A DNA stretch of 64,000 nucleotides from Xanthomonas sacchari (GTDB taxonomy: Bacteria; Pseudomonadota; Gammaproteobacteria; Xanthomonadales; Xanthomonadaceae). A program made the translations under genes and the position numbers. This document shows positions 54,381-63,560 of the stretch, one piece after another. A model generated the notes under the pieces. That model was not told the DNA's origin. It did no database searches and saw nothing but the letters and a program-made list of their open reading frames with translations. The stretch's first letter is position 1. The number at the start of each line of letters is the position of its first letter. Where the stretch lies: assembly GCF_024266585.1 (NCBI RefSeq), contig NZ_CP100647.1, positions 3,639,001 to 3,703,000 of the forward strand. Reading direction: 5' to 3'.

Positions 54381-55922
54381 TCAGCCGCCGGCGCGCACCG
54401 CGACGAAGCTGGTGGCGTCGCGGACGCGGATCAGCAGCATCACCACGTCGCCCTTCTTGTAGGCACCCAGTTGCTGGTTCAGCGCGGCCACGCTGCCGAC
54501 CGGGGTGCGCCCGACCTGCAGGATCACCATGCCCGGCACCAACTGCGCCTCGCGCGCCGCGCGCCCGGTCACCGCGGTGATGCGCACGCCCTTGCCCGGC
54601 TCCACGCCCAGTTGCTGGCGGGTGGCGGCATCCAGGTCGGCCACCTCGATGCCGAGCAGGGCGTTGGCGCCGGTGGCCGGGGCGGCGTTGTCGCCGACCA
54701 CCGGGCCGGCACTGGCCTGGGTGTCGTCGGCCAGCGCGGTCAACTGCACGGTCAGCTCGCGCGGCTTGCCGTCGCGCAGGATGCCCAGGCGCACCTTGGT
54801 GCCAGGCTGCATCGCGCCGATCATCGGCGGCAGGTCGCTGGAGGCGCCGATCTCGGTGCCGTTGACCGTGCGGATCACATCGCCCACTTCCAGCCCGGCC
54901 TTGGCCGCCGGGCTGCCCTGGACCAACTGGTTGACCAGGGCGCCGCGGGTATCCGGCAGGCCCAGGCCCTGCGCCTTCAGCGAATCGATGGCGCCGACCA
55001 TGACCCCGAGCTGGGCGCGGGTGACCTTGCCGGTCTTCTTGATCTGTTCGACCGCGCTCATCGCCAGGTCGATCGGGATCGCGAAGCTGATGCCCATGTA
55101 GCCGCCGGAGGCGGAGAAGATCTGCGAGTTGATGCCGACCACCTCGCCGCGGGTGTTGAGCAGCGGGCCGCCGGAGTTGCCCTGGTTGATCGCCACGTCG
55201 GTCTGGATGAACGGCACGTAGCGCTGGTCGGCGTAGGGATTGCTGCGACCGGTGGCGCTGACGATGCCGGCGGTGACCGAGTGGTCCAGGCCGAACGGCG
55301 AGCCGATCGCCACCACCCACTGGCCGGGCTTGAGCAGGTTGGAGTCGCCGATGCGCACCGTCGGCAGGTTCTTGCCGTCGATCTTCAGCAGCGCCACGTC
55401 GTACTGCTGGTCGCTGCCGACCACCTTGGCGGTGAATTCGCGGCGGTCGGTGAGCTTGACCTTGACCTCGCTGGCGCCGTCGACCACGTGGTGGTTGGTC
55501 AGCACGTAGCCGTCGGGCGAGATGATGAAGCCCGAGCCCATCGAGCGACCGGCCGGCGCGCCATCGTCGTCGTCCGGCCCGCGGCCGCCGCGCGGCTGCC
55601 CGGGCATGCCCGGCATGCCGTCCGGGCCGAAGAAGCGCCGGAAGAACTCGGGGATCTGGTCGTCGTCGGGCATGCCGCCGCCGGAGCGCGCGGCCGCGGC
55701 ACGACGGCTGATGATGGTCTCGACGTTGACCACGCCCGGGCCGACCTGCTCGACCAGCCGGGTGAAATCGGGAAGGTTGCCGACCAACTGCGGCGCCGGC
55801 GCGGACTGCGCGGCCGGCGGCGTGGCGCTGGCGGCGCTGGGGCTGGGCTGCTGCGCACAGGCGACCAGCGGCACGGTCAGCGCCAGCAGGCCCAGCAAAT
55901 GGTGGCGGATACGGTGAGTCAT
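54381..55922 (-). CDS. mucD: Periplasmic serine protease MucD/DegP
   Basis: 513 residues. Signal peptide with lipobox-like LVAC (LLALTVPLVACAQ). The trypsin-like domain carries the triad H in TNHHVVDG, D in YDVALLKI and S in NQGNSGGPL, followed by two PDZ domains (about 300-390 and 415-510). A Gly/Pro/Asp-rich insertion (GMPGMPGQPRGGRGPDDDD) precedes the protease core. It degrades misfolded envelope proteins and is part of the rpoE-rseA-mucD module studied in X. campestris. No rseB gene is present between rseA and mucD. The cysteine may be lipidated, but DegP family members are usually soluble. Confidence 0.93.
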   Translation of the reverse strand: MTHRIRHHLLGLLALTVPLVACAQQPSPSAASATPPAAQSAPAPQLVGNLPDFTRLVEQVGPGVVNVETIISRRAAAARSGGGMPDDDQIPEFFRRFFGPDGMPGMPGQPRGGRGPDDDDGAPAGRSMGSGFIISPDGYVLTNHHVVDGASEVKVKLTDRREFTAKVVGSDQQYDVALLKIDGKNLPTVRIGDSNLLKPGQWVVAIGSPFGLDHSVTAGIVSATGRSNPYADQRYVPFIQTDVAINQGNSGGPLLNTRGEVVGINSQIFSASGGYMGISFAIPIDLAMSAVEQIKKTGKVTRAQLGVMVGAIDSLKAQGLGLPDTRGALVNQLVQGSPAAKAGLEVGDVIRTVNGTEIGASSDLPPMIGAMQPGTKVRLGILRDGKPRELTVQLTALADDTQASAGPVVGDNAAPATGANALLGIEVADLDAATRQQLGVEPGKGVRITAVTGRAAREAQLVPGMVILQVGRTPVGSVAALNQQLGAYKKGDVVMLLIRVRDATSFVAVRAGG

Positions 55923-56022
55923 CGGACGCGAGCCTCCGGTTCGGGAAGGGGAACAACGAGGGGACGAAGCAACGGGGACCACGCGCCGGAGGAGACGCAC
56001 CGCCTCCGGCCGGCGCGTGGGG

Positions 56023-56982
56023 TCAAGGCTGCTGTTGCGGCGGCGGGTTGGCCGCGGCGTCGGCAGGCAGCCGGGGTTCGAACGGATAGAACGCCGCCGG
56101 GTCCGCGCCGCTGTACGGGAAGCTGGCGGTGAATGCGCTGTCGGCGGCGGCCGCCGGCAGCGTCGAGCGCGGCCACGGCCGGGCCTGCAACGGCGTTGCC
56201 GGATGTCCGAACGGATCGCTGGCGCGTTGCGCGACCAGCGTCGGCGCGGCGACCGGCGCCAAGAACGGAGCCTGCGCCGGCGCCTGGGCTTGCGGCCTGG
56301 CCGGTGCCGCCGCGGCGTAGGCGCGCTCGGACGGCGCGCTGCGGGGACGCGCGGCTTGCTCGCTGCGCGCGGCCTCGCGGCGCGCCGCCGCTTCCTGGCG
56401 ACGGTTGGCGGCGATCGCCACCGCCGGCGCCGCAGCGACGGCCGCCGCGAGGTCACCCTGCGGATCGGCCGGTGCCGGTGCCGGCATCTGGCCCTGCGGC
56501 GTGGCGGCAGCGGGCGTCGGGGTCGGCGTGGTGGCATCGGCGACCTGTGCCGGCGGCAGCGCCTCGGGGGTCTGCGGCAGGCGCTGGGTCACGAACAGGG
56601 CCAGCAAGGCGACCGAGGCGGCCAGGGCCGCACTGCCGCCCCAACGCCAGGTCCGGCGCTTGCCGGCCGCGCTGGTAGCCTCGGCACGCGCGGCGTGCTG
56701 CGCTTCGGCGGCTACCGCCTGGCGCACGCGCGCACTGAAATCGGTGGGCGCCGGCACGCTGACGCGGCCGCGCAGGATGTCGCCGCACAGCTGCCAGCGC
56801 TCGTGGCAGCCGGACAGTTCCTCGTCGTGTTGCAGCCGGCGCAGCACGAAACGCGCTTCGTCGGCCGGCAGTTCGCCGTCGATCAAGGCGGACAGTTGCT
56901 GCCGGTAGTGCAGCTCGAACTTGTCCGGCGCTACGCTGCCGGGGGCCGGCGCGGGCTTGGGAAAGGGCGTGCTATCGGTCAT
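56023..56982 (-). CDS. rseA: Anti-sigma-E factor RseA
   Basis: 319 residues. N-terminal anti-sigma domain (YRQQLSALIDGELPADEARFVLRRL, WQLCGDILRGR), one membrane helix about 115-135 (GGSAALAASVALLALFVT), then a long Pro/Ala-rich periplasmic region. The inner-membrane protein holds sigma-E inactive until DegS-like proteolysis. Its ATG overlaps the rpoE stop by 4 bases, so the two are coupled. The periplasmic part is longer and of lower complexity than in E. coli (216 residues). Confidence 0.9.
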   Translation of the reverse strand: MTDSTPFPKPAPAPGSVAPDKFELHYRQQLSALIDGELPADEARFVLRRLQHDEELSGCHERWQLCGDILRGRVSVPAPTDFSARVRQAVAAEAQHAARAEATSAAGKRRTWRWGGSAALAASVALLALFVTQRLPQTPEALPPAQVADATTPTPTPAAATPQGQMPAPAPADPQGDLAAAVAAAPAVAIAANRRQEAAARREAARSEQAARPRSAPSERAYAAAAPARPQAQAPAQAPFLAPVAAPTLVAQRASDPFGHPATPLQARPWPRSTLPAAAADSAFTASFPYSGADPAAFYPFEPRLPADAAANPPPQQQP

Positions 56983-57599
56983 ACGCGGTGTCGCTCACGG
57001 GTGGCGCTGTCGGTATCCAGCAGGGGACGGAGTTCGGCGTCGATGGCCTCGCGGGCGCGGAAGATCCGCGACCGCACGGTGCCGATCGGGCAGCCCATCT
57101 TCTGCGCGATGTCCTCGTAGCTCATGCCCTCCACCTCGCGCAGGGTGATGGCGGTGCGCAATTCCTCCGGCAAGGCGTCGACCGCCTTCATCACCGTGCG
57201 TTCCAGCTCCTGGCGCATCAGCTCGCGCTCGGGCGTATCGGTGTCGCGCAGCCGGGTGCCGCTGTCGAACTGCTCGGCATCGAGCACGTCGACGTCGTCG
57301 GTGGGCGGCCTGCGGTTGTGCGCGACCAGGTAATTCTTGGCGGTATTCACGGCGATCCGGTGCAACCATGTGGAGAACTGGGCGTCGCCGCGGAAACTCC
57401 CTATCGCGCGGTAGGCGCGGATAAAGGTGTCCTGGGCCACGTCCTGACATTCGCTCCAGTCGGCGATGTAGCGCCCGATCAAGCCGACGATCCGATGCTG
57501 GTACTTGCGCACCAGCACATCGAACGCCGCGCTCTCGCCGCGCTGCACACGCCGGACCAGTTCCAGGTCCAGCTCCTGAGGTGTTTCGACATCGGCCAT
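56979..57599 (-). CDS. rpoE: RNA polymerase sigma factor RpoE
   Basis: 206 residues. Sigma-70 region 2 (VQRGESAAFDVLVRKYQHRIV, QDVAQDTFIRAYRAIGSFRG, FSTWLHRIAVNTAKNYLV) and region 4 (LPEELRTAITLREVEGMSYEDIA, GCPIGTVRSRIFRARE). The extracytoplasmic stress sigma factor recognises GAACTT/TCTGA-type promoters, one of which lies upstream of its own gene. It is preceded by a divergent FadB-like gene. The start at MADVETPQ is favoured; an upstream in-frame ATG adds four residues. Confidence 0.95.
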   Translation of the reverse strand: MADVETPQELDLELVRRVQRGESAAFDVLVRKYQHRIVGLIGRYIADWSECQDVAQDTFIRAYRAIGSFRGDAQFSTWLHRIAVNTAKNYLVAHNRRPPTDDVDVLDAEQFDSGTRLRDTDTPERELMRQELERTVMKAVDALPEELRTAITLREVEGMSYEDIAQKMGCPIGTVRSRIFRAREAIDAELRPLLDTDSATRERHRV

Positions 57600-57639
57600 A
57601 GCGGGCCGCACTCCTGTCAGCCCAACCTACGTCGGACCC

Positions 57640-57666
57640 TCTGACCGCCAATTCGGAAAAAAGTTC
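57640..57666 (-). promoter_or_regulatory. Sigma-E-type promoter for rpoE
   Basis: On the minus strand GAACTT (57666-57661), 16 bases, then TCAGA (57644-57640). This matches the sigma-E consensus (GGAACTT, TCTGA spacing 16) except for one base in each box. It lies 40 bases before the rpoE start, suggesting autoregulation. Confidence 0.7.
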
Positions 57667-57837
57667 AGCGTCCCTCAGCGGATCGCCGCCCCACGACGTT
57701 AACCGGCGTTCCGTTAGGCTGGCGCAAGGCCAGCGGTCACGGGACCCGCCTCAATTCCCTGCATTGGGATTTGACGCGACGGAAACAACCTCTGGATGAT
57801 AACGATCTTCTCCATACACAAGCGGATGGTCCTCCCC

Positions 57838-59901
57838 ATGCTTTCAGGCTTCGACGGGCTCCGATTCAGTCACTGGCAAGCGGACTTCCGCGGCGACGGC
57901 ATCGTCGTGCTCAGCCTCGACCGCCAGGACGCGCCCGTCAACGCGCTGTCGCAGGACGTGCTGCTGGAGCTGGGCGACCTGCTCGAGCGCATCGCCATCG
58001 ATCCGCCCAAAGGCGTGGTGATCCGCTCAGCCAAGGACAACGGCTTCATCGCCGGCGCCGACCTCAAGGAGTTCCAGGAGTTCGACCGCCGCGGCACCGT
58101 CAACGACGCCATCCGCCGCGGCCAGGCCACCTTCCAGAAACTGGCCGAGCTGCCCTGCCCCACGGTCGCGGCGATCCACGGCTTCTGCATGGGCGGCGGC
58201 ACCGAGATCGCCCTGGCCTGCCGCTACCGCGTCGCCTCCAGCGATGCGGCCACCCGCATCGGCCTGCCCGAGACCAAGCTCGGCATCTTCCCCGGCTGGG
58301 GCGGCAGCGCGCGCCTGCCGCGGCTGATCGGCGCGCCGGCGGCGATGGACCTGATGCTGACCGGCCGCACCGTGTCGGCGTCGGCGGCACGCGCGATGGG
58401 GCTGGTCGACAAGGTCGCCGCCCCGGCCGTGCTCACCGATACCGCGGTGGCGCTGGCGCTGTCCGGCAGCGCCCGCCCCTTCAAGCAGCGCGCCACCGCC
58501 TGGGCCACCAATACCTGGCCGGCGCGCAAGCTGCTGGCGCCGCAGATGCGCAAGCAGGTGGCGCGCAAGGCGCGCAAGGAGCACTACCCGGCGCCCTACG
58601 CCCTGATCGGGGTATGGGAGCGCAGCGGCGGCGGCGGCATCCAGGCGCGCCTGGACGCCGAGCGCAAGGCGGTGGTCAAGCTGGCCAGCACGCCGACCGC
58701 GCGCAACCTGATCCGCATCTTCTTCCTCACCGAGCGGCTCAAGGCGCTGGGCGGCAAGGACCACGGCATCCGCCACGTGCACGTGGTCGGCGCCGGGGTG
58801 ATGGGCGGCGACATCGCCGCCTGGTCGGCCTACAAGGGCTTCGAGGTGACCCTGCAGGATCGCGAGCAGCGCTTCATCGACGGTGCGCTGAGCCGCGCCG
58901 GCGAGCTGTTCGCCAAGCGGGTCAAGGACGACAGCAAGCGCCCGGCGGTGGCGGCGCGGCTGAAGGGCGACCTGGCCGGCGACGGCGTGCCGACCGCCGA
59001 CCTGGTGATCGAGGCGGTCATCGAGAACCCGCAGGCCAAGCGCGAGCTGTACCAGGCGCTGGAGCCGCGCATGCAGCCGACCGCGCTGCTCAGCACCAAC
59101 ACCTCCTCGATCCCGCTGACCGAGCTGCGCGAGCACATCCAGCGCCCGGCGCAGTTCGGCGGCCTGCACTACTTCAACCCGGTGGCGCAGATGCCGCTGG
59201 TGGAAATCGTCTGCCACGACGGCCTGGCGCCGGAGAACCAGAAGCGCCTGGCCGCCTTCTGCAAGGCGATCGACAAGCTGCCGGTACCGGTCGCCGGCAC
59301 GCCCGGCTTCCTGGTCAACCGCGTACTGTTCCCGTACATGCTGGAAGCGGCGACCGCCTATGCCGAAGGCATTCCCGGCCCGGCGATCGACAAGGCCGCG
59401 GTCAAGTTCGGCATGCCGATGGGCCCGATCGAACTGATCGACACGGTGGGCCTGGACGTGGCCGCCGGCGTCGGCGCCGAGTTGGCGCCGTTCCTGGGCC
59501 TGCCGATCCCCGCGGCGCTGCAGACGGTGGAGCCGGGCAAGCGCGGCAAGAAGGACGGCCAAGGCCTGTACGCCTGGGAGAACGGCCGCGCCAAGAAGCC
59601 GGAGCTGCCGAAGGACTACCACGCCCCGGACGACCTGGAAGACCGCCTGATCCTGCCGCTGCTCAACGAGGCGGTGGCCTGCCTGCACGAAGGCGTGGTC
59701 GCCGATGCCGACCTGCTCGATGCCGGCGTGATCTTCGGTACCGGCTTCGCCCCGTTCCGCGGCGGCCCGATCCAGCACATCCGCGCTGCCGGCGCCGACG
59801 TGCTGCTGGCGCGCCTGCGCGCCCTGCAGGCGCGCTACGGCGAGCGCTTCGCGCCGCGCCCGGGCTGGGATGCGCCGGCATTGCGCGAACCGGTGGTCTG
59901 A
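57838..59901 (+). CDS. Bifunctional enoyl-CoA hydratase / 3-hydroxyacyl-CoA dehydrogenase (FadB/FadJ-like)
   Basis: 687 residues: an N-terminal crotonase domain (about 1-190; IAGADLKEF oxyanion loop, GFCMGGGTEIALAC, GLPETKLGIFPGWGG with the acidic catalytic position), a linker, then a 3-hydroxyacyl-CoA dehydrogenase domain (Rossmann VVGAGVMGGDIA, STNTSSIP, catalytic His in GLHYFNPVAQMPLVE, GFLVNRVLFPY) and a C-terminal helical domain. It hydrates enoyl-CoA and oxidises the product in beta-oxidation. No thiolase gene follows, unlike a typical fadBA operon. Start chosen at MLSGFDG; two ATGs upstream are in frame. It faces a REP pair at its end. Confidence 0.9.
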   Translation: MLSGFDGLRFSHWQADFRGDGIVVLSLDRQDAPVNALSQDVLLELGDLLERIAIDPPKGVVIRSAKDNGFIAGADLKEFQEFDRRGTVNDAIRRGQATFQKLAELPCPTVAAIHGFCMGGGTEIALACRYRVASSDAATRIGLPETKLGIFPGWGGSARLPRLIGAPAAMDLMLTGRTVSASAARAMGLVDKVAAPAVLTDTAVALALSGSARPFKQRATAWATNTWPARKLLAPQMRKQVARKARKEHYPAPYALIGVWERSGGGGIQARLDAERKAVVKLASTPTARNLIRIFFLTERLKALGGKDHGIRHVHVVGAGVMGGDIAAWSAYKGFEVTLQDREQRFIDGALSRAGELFAKRVKDDSKRPAVAARLKGDLAGDGVPTADLVIEAVIENPQAKRELYQALEPRMQPTALLSTNTSSIPLTELREHIQRPAQFGGLHYFNPVAQMPLVEIVCHDGLAPENQKRLAAFCKAIDKLPVPVAGTPGFLVNRVLFPYMLEAATAYAEGIPGPAIDKAAVKFGMPMGPIELIDTVGLDVAAGVGAELAPFLGLPIPAALQTVEPGKRGKKDGQGLYAWENGRAKKPELPKDYHAPDDLEDRLILPLLNEAVACLHEGVVADADLLDAGVIFGTGFAPFRGGPIQHIRAAGADVLLARLRALQARYGERFAPRPGWDAPALREPVV

Positions 59902-59919
59902 GCGTCGCACCGGCGTCCC

Positions 59920-59985
59920 GTAGGAGCGGCTTCAGCCGCGACAGGCGTTCCAGGGAACGCCCGTCGCGGCTGAAGCCGCTCCTAC
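59920..59985. repeat. Near-perfect 66-base REP palindrome
   Basis: GTAGGAGCGGCTTCAGCCGC followed by GAC and GGCGTTCC, then AG, then the reverse complement of everything (GGAACGCC, GTCGCGGCTGAAGCCGCTCC then TAC), broken only by one base in each arm. A hairpin in RNA or cruciform in DNA; it sits 19 bases after the FadB-like stop and may act as a terminator or stabiliser. Confidence 0.9.
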
Positions 59986-60042
59986 GCCACCCACGCATGC
60001 GCCTGACCTGGCAACCCGCCAGGCGTACAGACCAGAAGATCT

Positions 60043-60065
60043 TGTAGCAGCGGTATCAACCGCGA
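60043..60065. repeat. Degenerate REP element
   Basis: GTAGCAGCGGTATCAACCGC then GAC, four changes from the standard REP and without a partner arm. Confidence 0.6.
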
Positions 60066-60146
60066 CCGGCATTCCCGCCAAACCCTGGCAGCCACTCCCG
60101 AACAGGGCGCCGTGCCCGCACGGGCATCATCCCGCGGCGGTACGGC

Positions 60147-61166
60147 TTACGGATGCGAATGCCCATGCGCATGGCCATGCCGATGCGGGGGATGGCCGTG
60201 ATCGTGCCCGTGGTGCGCGTCGTGGCCAGGCTCGCCATGATGATCGTGACCACCGCCCTCGCCCGCCGCAGCCGGCGTGCCGCACGGCGTGGCGCCGCAA
60301 TGGCCGGCTTCCATCTGCAGGGTGATGTGGTCGATGCCGAAGCGCCCATGCAGCCCGTCGCACAGCACCGCGCGCAGCGCGTCGGCGTCGCCGCCGTCGA
60401 CCACCACCACGTGCGCGGTCAGCGCCGGGGTGCTGGAGGCCAGCGCCCACACGTGCAGGTCGTGCACGCTGGCCACGCCGGGCGCCGCCTGCAGATACCC
60501 CCGCACCGCATCCAGGTCCACGCCCTTGGGCACGCCTTCCAGCAGCACGTTGACCGCCTCGCGCAGCAGCACCCAGGTCCGCGGCAGCACCCACAGGCCG
60601 ATCAACACCGCCAGGATCGGATCGATCAGCTTCCAACCGGTGAGGCGGATCACCAGTGCGCCGACGATCACCGCGACCGAGCCCAGCATGTCGCTCCATA
60701 CTTCCAGGTAGGCGCCCTTCATGTTGAGGCTCTCGCCGCTGCCGGCCTTGAGCAGGCGCATCGAGATCAGATTGATCAGCAGGCCGAACGCGGCGATGCC
60801 GAGCATGCCGACGGTGGCGATCTCCTGCGGCTGGCGGAAACGCTGCACCGCCTCCCACAGAATGTAGCCGGCGACCACGAACAGCAGCGCGCCGTTGACC
60901 AGCGCACCCAGCGCTTCCAGCCGGGCGTAGCCGTAGCTGCGCTTGGCGTCGGGCGGGCGCCGGCTCAGCCGCACCGCGATCAGCGCGATCATCAGCGCCA
61001 GCGTGTCGGTGGCCATGTGCGCGGCATCGGACAGCAGCGCCAGGCTGTTGGTCACGAACGCGCCGGCCACCTCCACCACCAGGAACAGCGCGGTGAGGCC
61101 GAGCGCCCACCACAGGGGTTGCTCGTGGCGGATCTCGGTAGGGGCGTGGCTGTGATCGTGTCCCAT
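60147..61166 (-). CDS. Cation diffusion facilitator (CzcD/ZitB-like metal exporter)
   Basis: 339 residues. Six membrane helices with metal-site Asp/His pairs in LLSDAAHMATDT and EVWSDMLGS, and a C-terminal cytoplasmic CDF domain (VHDLHVWALASS, ITLQMEAGHC). Both ends are rich in His (GHDHSHA at the start, HDHHGEPGHDAHHGHDHGH near the end), consistent with zinc, cobalt or cadmium binding. It exports divalent metals using protons. It is preceded by 390 bases of gene-free DNA. The metal is not identifiable from sequence. Confidence 0.92.
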   Translation of the reverse strand: MGHDHSHAPTEIRHEQPLWWALGLTALFLVVEVAGAFVTNSLALLSDAAHMATDTLALMIALIAVRLSRRPPDAKRSYGYARLEALGALVNGALLFVVAGYILWEAVQRFRQPQEIATVGMLGIAAFGLLINLISMRLLKAGSGESLNMKGAYLEVWSDMLGSVAVIVGALVIRLTGWKLIDPILAVLIGLWVLPRTWVLLREAVNVLLEGVPKGVDLDAVRGYLQAAPGVASVHDLHVWALASSTPALTAHVVVVDGGDADALRAVLCDGLHGRFGIDHITLQMEAGHCGATPCGTPAAAGEGGGHDHHGEPGHDAHHGHDHGHPPHRHGHAHGHSHP

Positions 61167-61555
61167 GGGGCAACCGGGCGGCGATGCGGAGGAAGATGGC
61201 CGCTACCTTAGGCCGCCGCCAGCGCGGAGACTATTACACCGTGCGTCGGCGGCACCGCGCGCCATTGCAGGCGACCTGTCGCCCATGGGCGCAGAAGGCG
61301 CACCGGGGAGATGCAGGGACGTACGCTCGCGCCGACGCTCGCCAGGAGCGAACCCGACTCCACCGAGGATAGCGCGCGGGAAACATCACCGCGAACGCAC
61401 CGTTGCCGTGCGGGTCCCGGCACTGCTGCACCGCCCTCTGCATGACAGGTGTCGCCATGCTCCACGGCGCTTGGTGAGCGCATGATCGAACGCGGGTGCA
61501 GGCGATGCGAAATGCCCACTCGCCTGATCGCAGGCATGCACGGCAGCGCCCGCGC
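61167..61555. other. Intergenic region, no gene seen
   Basis: About 390 bases between the CDF start and the YeiH-like stop, both minus-strand genes. No repeat, terminator or operator recognised; it should hold the CDF promoter. Open frames on both strands are not convincing. Confidence 0.45.
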
Positions 61556-62563
61556 CTACGGCAACCAGCGCAGCAGCAGCACGCTGAGGCTGCCCAGCGC
61601 CAGCAGCGACAGCGTCCCGGCGGCCAGCACGCGACCACCGGATGCGAGCACCGTGCGCAGGTTCACCGACAGGCCCAGCGCGGCCATCGCCACCAGGGTG
61701 AACAGCAGCGACAGCGCCTGCGCCGCCTCGATGGCCGGCGCCGGCAGCGCGCCCAGCGCACGCAGGCCCATCATGCCGACGAAGCCGAACACGAACCACG
61801 GCACCAGCGCGTGCGCCGGGCGCCGCGGCGCCGGCGAGCCGCCGCGGAGCAGGCCCAGCAGCAGCATCACCGGCCCCAGCATCAGCACCCGCATCAACTT
61901 GACCAGTGCGCCCACCTGCGCGCTCACCGCGCCCACCGGCACGGTCGCCGCCAGCACCTGCGGCACGGCGTACACGGTCATGCCGGCGAGGATGCCGTAG
62001 TGGCGCTGGTCCAGGCCCAGCACGGGCACCGCCAACGGCAGCAGCAACACCACCAGCACGCCCAGGGCGGCGGTGAACGCGATCGAGGCGGCGACGTCGT
62101 CGGAGTCGGCCTCGATCACCGGCGCCGCGGCGACGATCGCCGAATTGCCGCAGATCGCGTTGCCGCAGGCGACCAGGGTGGCCAGCCGCGACGGCAGCCC
62201 CAGCGCGCGGCCGATGCCGTAGCCGAGCGCGATCGCCAGCAGCACCACCACGGCGATGGCGCCCAGCAACACGCCCCCTGCCGCGCCGATGGCGCCGAGG
62301 CCGACCGAGGCGCCGAGCAGCACGATCGCCAGTTCCAGCGGCAGCTTGGCGGCAAAGGCGATGCCCGCGTGGGTGGACGGCGGCAGCCGCCAGGCCGTGC
62401 GCAACAGGGTGCCGAGCACGATCGCGAACACCAGCGCGTCGATCCAGCGCCGGCCCAGCCACTGCAGTTGCGCGCGTTCGGCCAGCCAGGCCAACGCCGC
62501 CACCCCGAGGGCCAGGGCCAGCCCGGGCAGCAAGGCCGACGGTCTCTGCAACTGCGTACGCAT
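61556..62563 (-). CDS. YeiH-family putative sulphate exporter
   Basis: 335 residues with ten or so hydrophobic segments, and the family blocks ELAIVLLGASVGLGAIG, VACGNAICGNSAIVAAAPV, GMTVYAVPQVLAATVPVG and KLMRVLMLGPVMLLLGLL. YeiH proteins are proposed anion (sulphate-type) transporters. It is divergent from the LysR gene, with 103 bases between the starts, as yeiE-yeiH in E. coli. The ATG at MRTQLQRP was chosen over a longer in-frame extension because it precedes the first membrane helix. Confidence 0.88.
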   Translation of the reverse strand: MRTQLQRPSALLPGLALALGVAALAWLAERAQLQWLGRRWIDALVFAIVLGTLLRTAWRLPPSTHAGIAFAAKLPLELAIVLLGASVGLGAIGAAGGVLLGAIAVVVLLAIALGYGIGRALGLPSRLATLVACGNAICGNSAIVAAAPVIEADSDDVAASIAFTAALGVLVVLLLPLAVPVLGLDQRHYGILAGMTVYAVPQVLAATVPVGAVSAQVGALVKLMRVLMLGPVMLLLGLLRGGSPAPRRPAHALVPWFVFGFVGMMGLRALGALPAPAIEAAQALSLLFTLVAMAALGLSVNLRTVLASGGRVLAAGTLSLLALGSLSVLLLRWLP

Positions 62564-62639
62564 GGGAGCGATCCGGATCGAAGTGGCGGCAGGGTGCGCC
62601 CGCGAACCGTTTCGATCCATCGCATAATTGCGCACACTT

Positions 62640-62658
62640 CATTCGCCTCATCCGAATG
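62640..62658. promoter_or_regulatory. Inverted repeat CATTCG-N7-CGAATG before the LysR gene
   Basis: Perfect six-base inverted repeat with a 7-base gap, 8 bases before the LysR ATG, in the divergent yeiH/lysR region. T and A at an 11-base distance fit a LysR box. It could be the regulator's own site. Confidence 0.4.
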
Positions 62659-62666
62659 GTTTCCCC

Positions 62667-63560
62667 ATGACGCTGGAACAACTCGCACTGTTCGTGGCGG
62701 TGGCCGAGCGCCAGCACCTGACCCTGGGCGCGCAGGCCGCGCACCGCACGCCCTCGGCCGCCAGCGCCGCGATCAAGGCACTGGAACGCCAGTACGGGGT
62801 GGCGCTGTTCGACCGGGTCGGCCGCGGCCTGGCGCTGACCGCGGCCGGCGCGGCGTTCTGCGAGGACGCCAAGGCGATCCTGGCGCGCAGTCGCGCCGCC
62901 GAACTGGCGCTGAGCGAATGGCGCGGCGTGCTGCGCGGCACCCTCGACCTGCATGCCAGCCAGACCGTGGCCAGCTACTGGTTGCCGACCCGGCTGATGG
63001 CGTTCCATGCGCGCTATCCGCAGATCGAGATCCGCCTGAGCGTGGGCAACACCGACAGCGTGGCGCGCGCGGTGCGCGCGGGACGCGCCGAACTGGGCTT
63101 CGTCGAGGGCCGGGTGCAGGCCGCGGAGCTGCTGAGTTCGCCGCTGGACCACGACCGGCTGAGCGTGGTGGCCGCACCGGGCCACCCGCTGGCCGGACGC
63201 CGCCGCCCCGGGCTGGCGCGGCTGGTCGCCGACAGCACCTGGATCATGCGCGAACCCGGCTCGGGCACGCGCTCGGCGTTCGAGGCGGCGTTGCGCGCCG
63301 CCGGCATCGCCCCCGAGCGCCTGCGCGTGGCCCTGTCCCTGCCCTCCAACGAAGCGGTGCTGTCGGCGGTGCAGGCCGGGCCCAGCCTGGCGGCGATCTC
63401 GCAGCTGGCCGCGGCGCCGTGGCTGGAGAGCGGCCGGCTGCAGCGCCTCGCCGTGACGCTGGGCGAACGCAGCTTCCATGCGCTGCGCCACCGCGAACGC
63501 AGCCTGGGCGCGGCGGCGGTCGCCCTGCTCGGCTTGCAGGCCCCATCCGCGGCGGCCTGA
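62667..63560 (+). CDS. LysR-family transcriptional regulator (YeiE-like)
   Basis: 297 residues. N-terminal winged helix-turn-helix (LEQLALFVAVAERQHLTLGA, then TPSAASAAIKALERQYGVAL and FDRVGRGLALTAAG) and a substrate-binding domain (about 90-290: LDLHASQTVASYWLPTRL, ELGFVEGRV, MREPGSGTRSAFEAAL). LysR regulators usually control the divergently placed gene, so the YeiH-type transporter is the likely target; in E. coli YeiE affects yeiH. Inducer unknown. Start at MTLEQL chosen because it is the family start; an upstream ATG adds 13 residues. Confidence 0.93.
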   Translation: MTLEQLALFVAVAERQHLTLGAQAAHRTPSAASAAIKALERQYGVALFDRVGRGLALTAAGAAFCEDAKAILARSRAAELALSEWRGVLRGTLDLHASQTVASYWLPTRLMAFHARYPQIEIRLSVGNTDSVARAVRAGRAELGFVEGRVQAAELLSSPLDHDRLSVVAAPGHPLAGRRRPGLARLVADSTWIMREPGSGTRSAFEAALRAAGIAPERLRVALSLPSNEAVLSAVQAGPSLAAISQLAAAPWLESGRLQRLAVTLGERSFHALRHRERSLGAAAVALLGLQAPSAAA

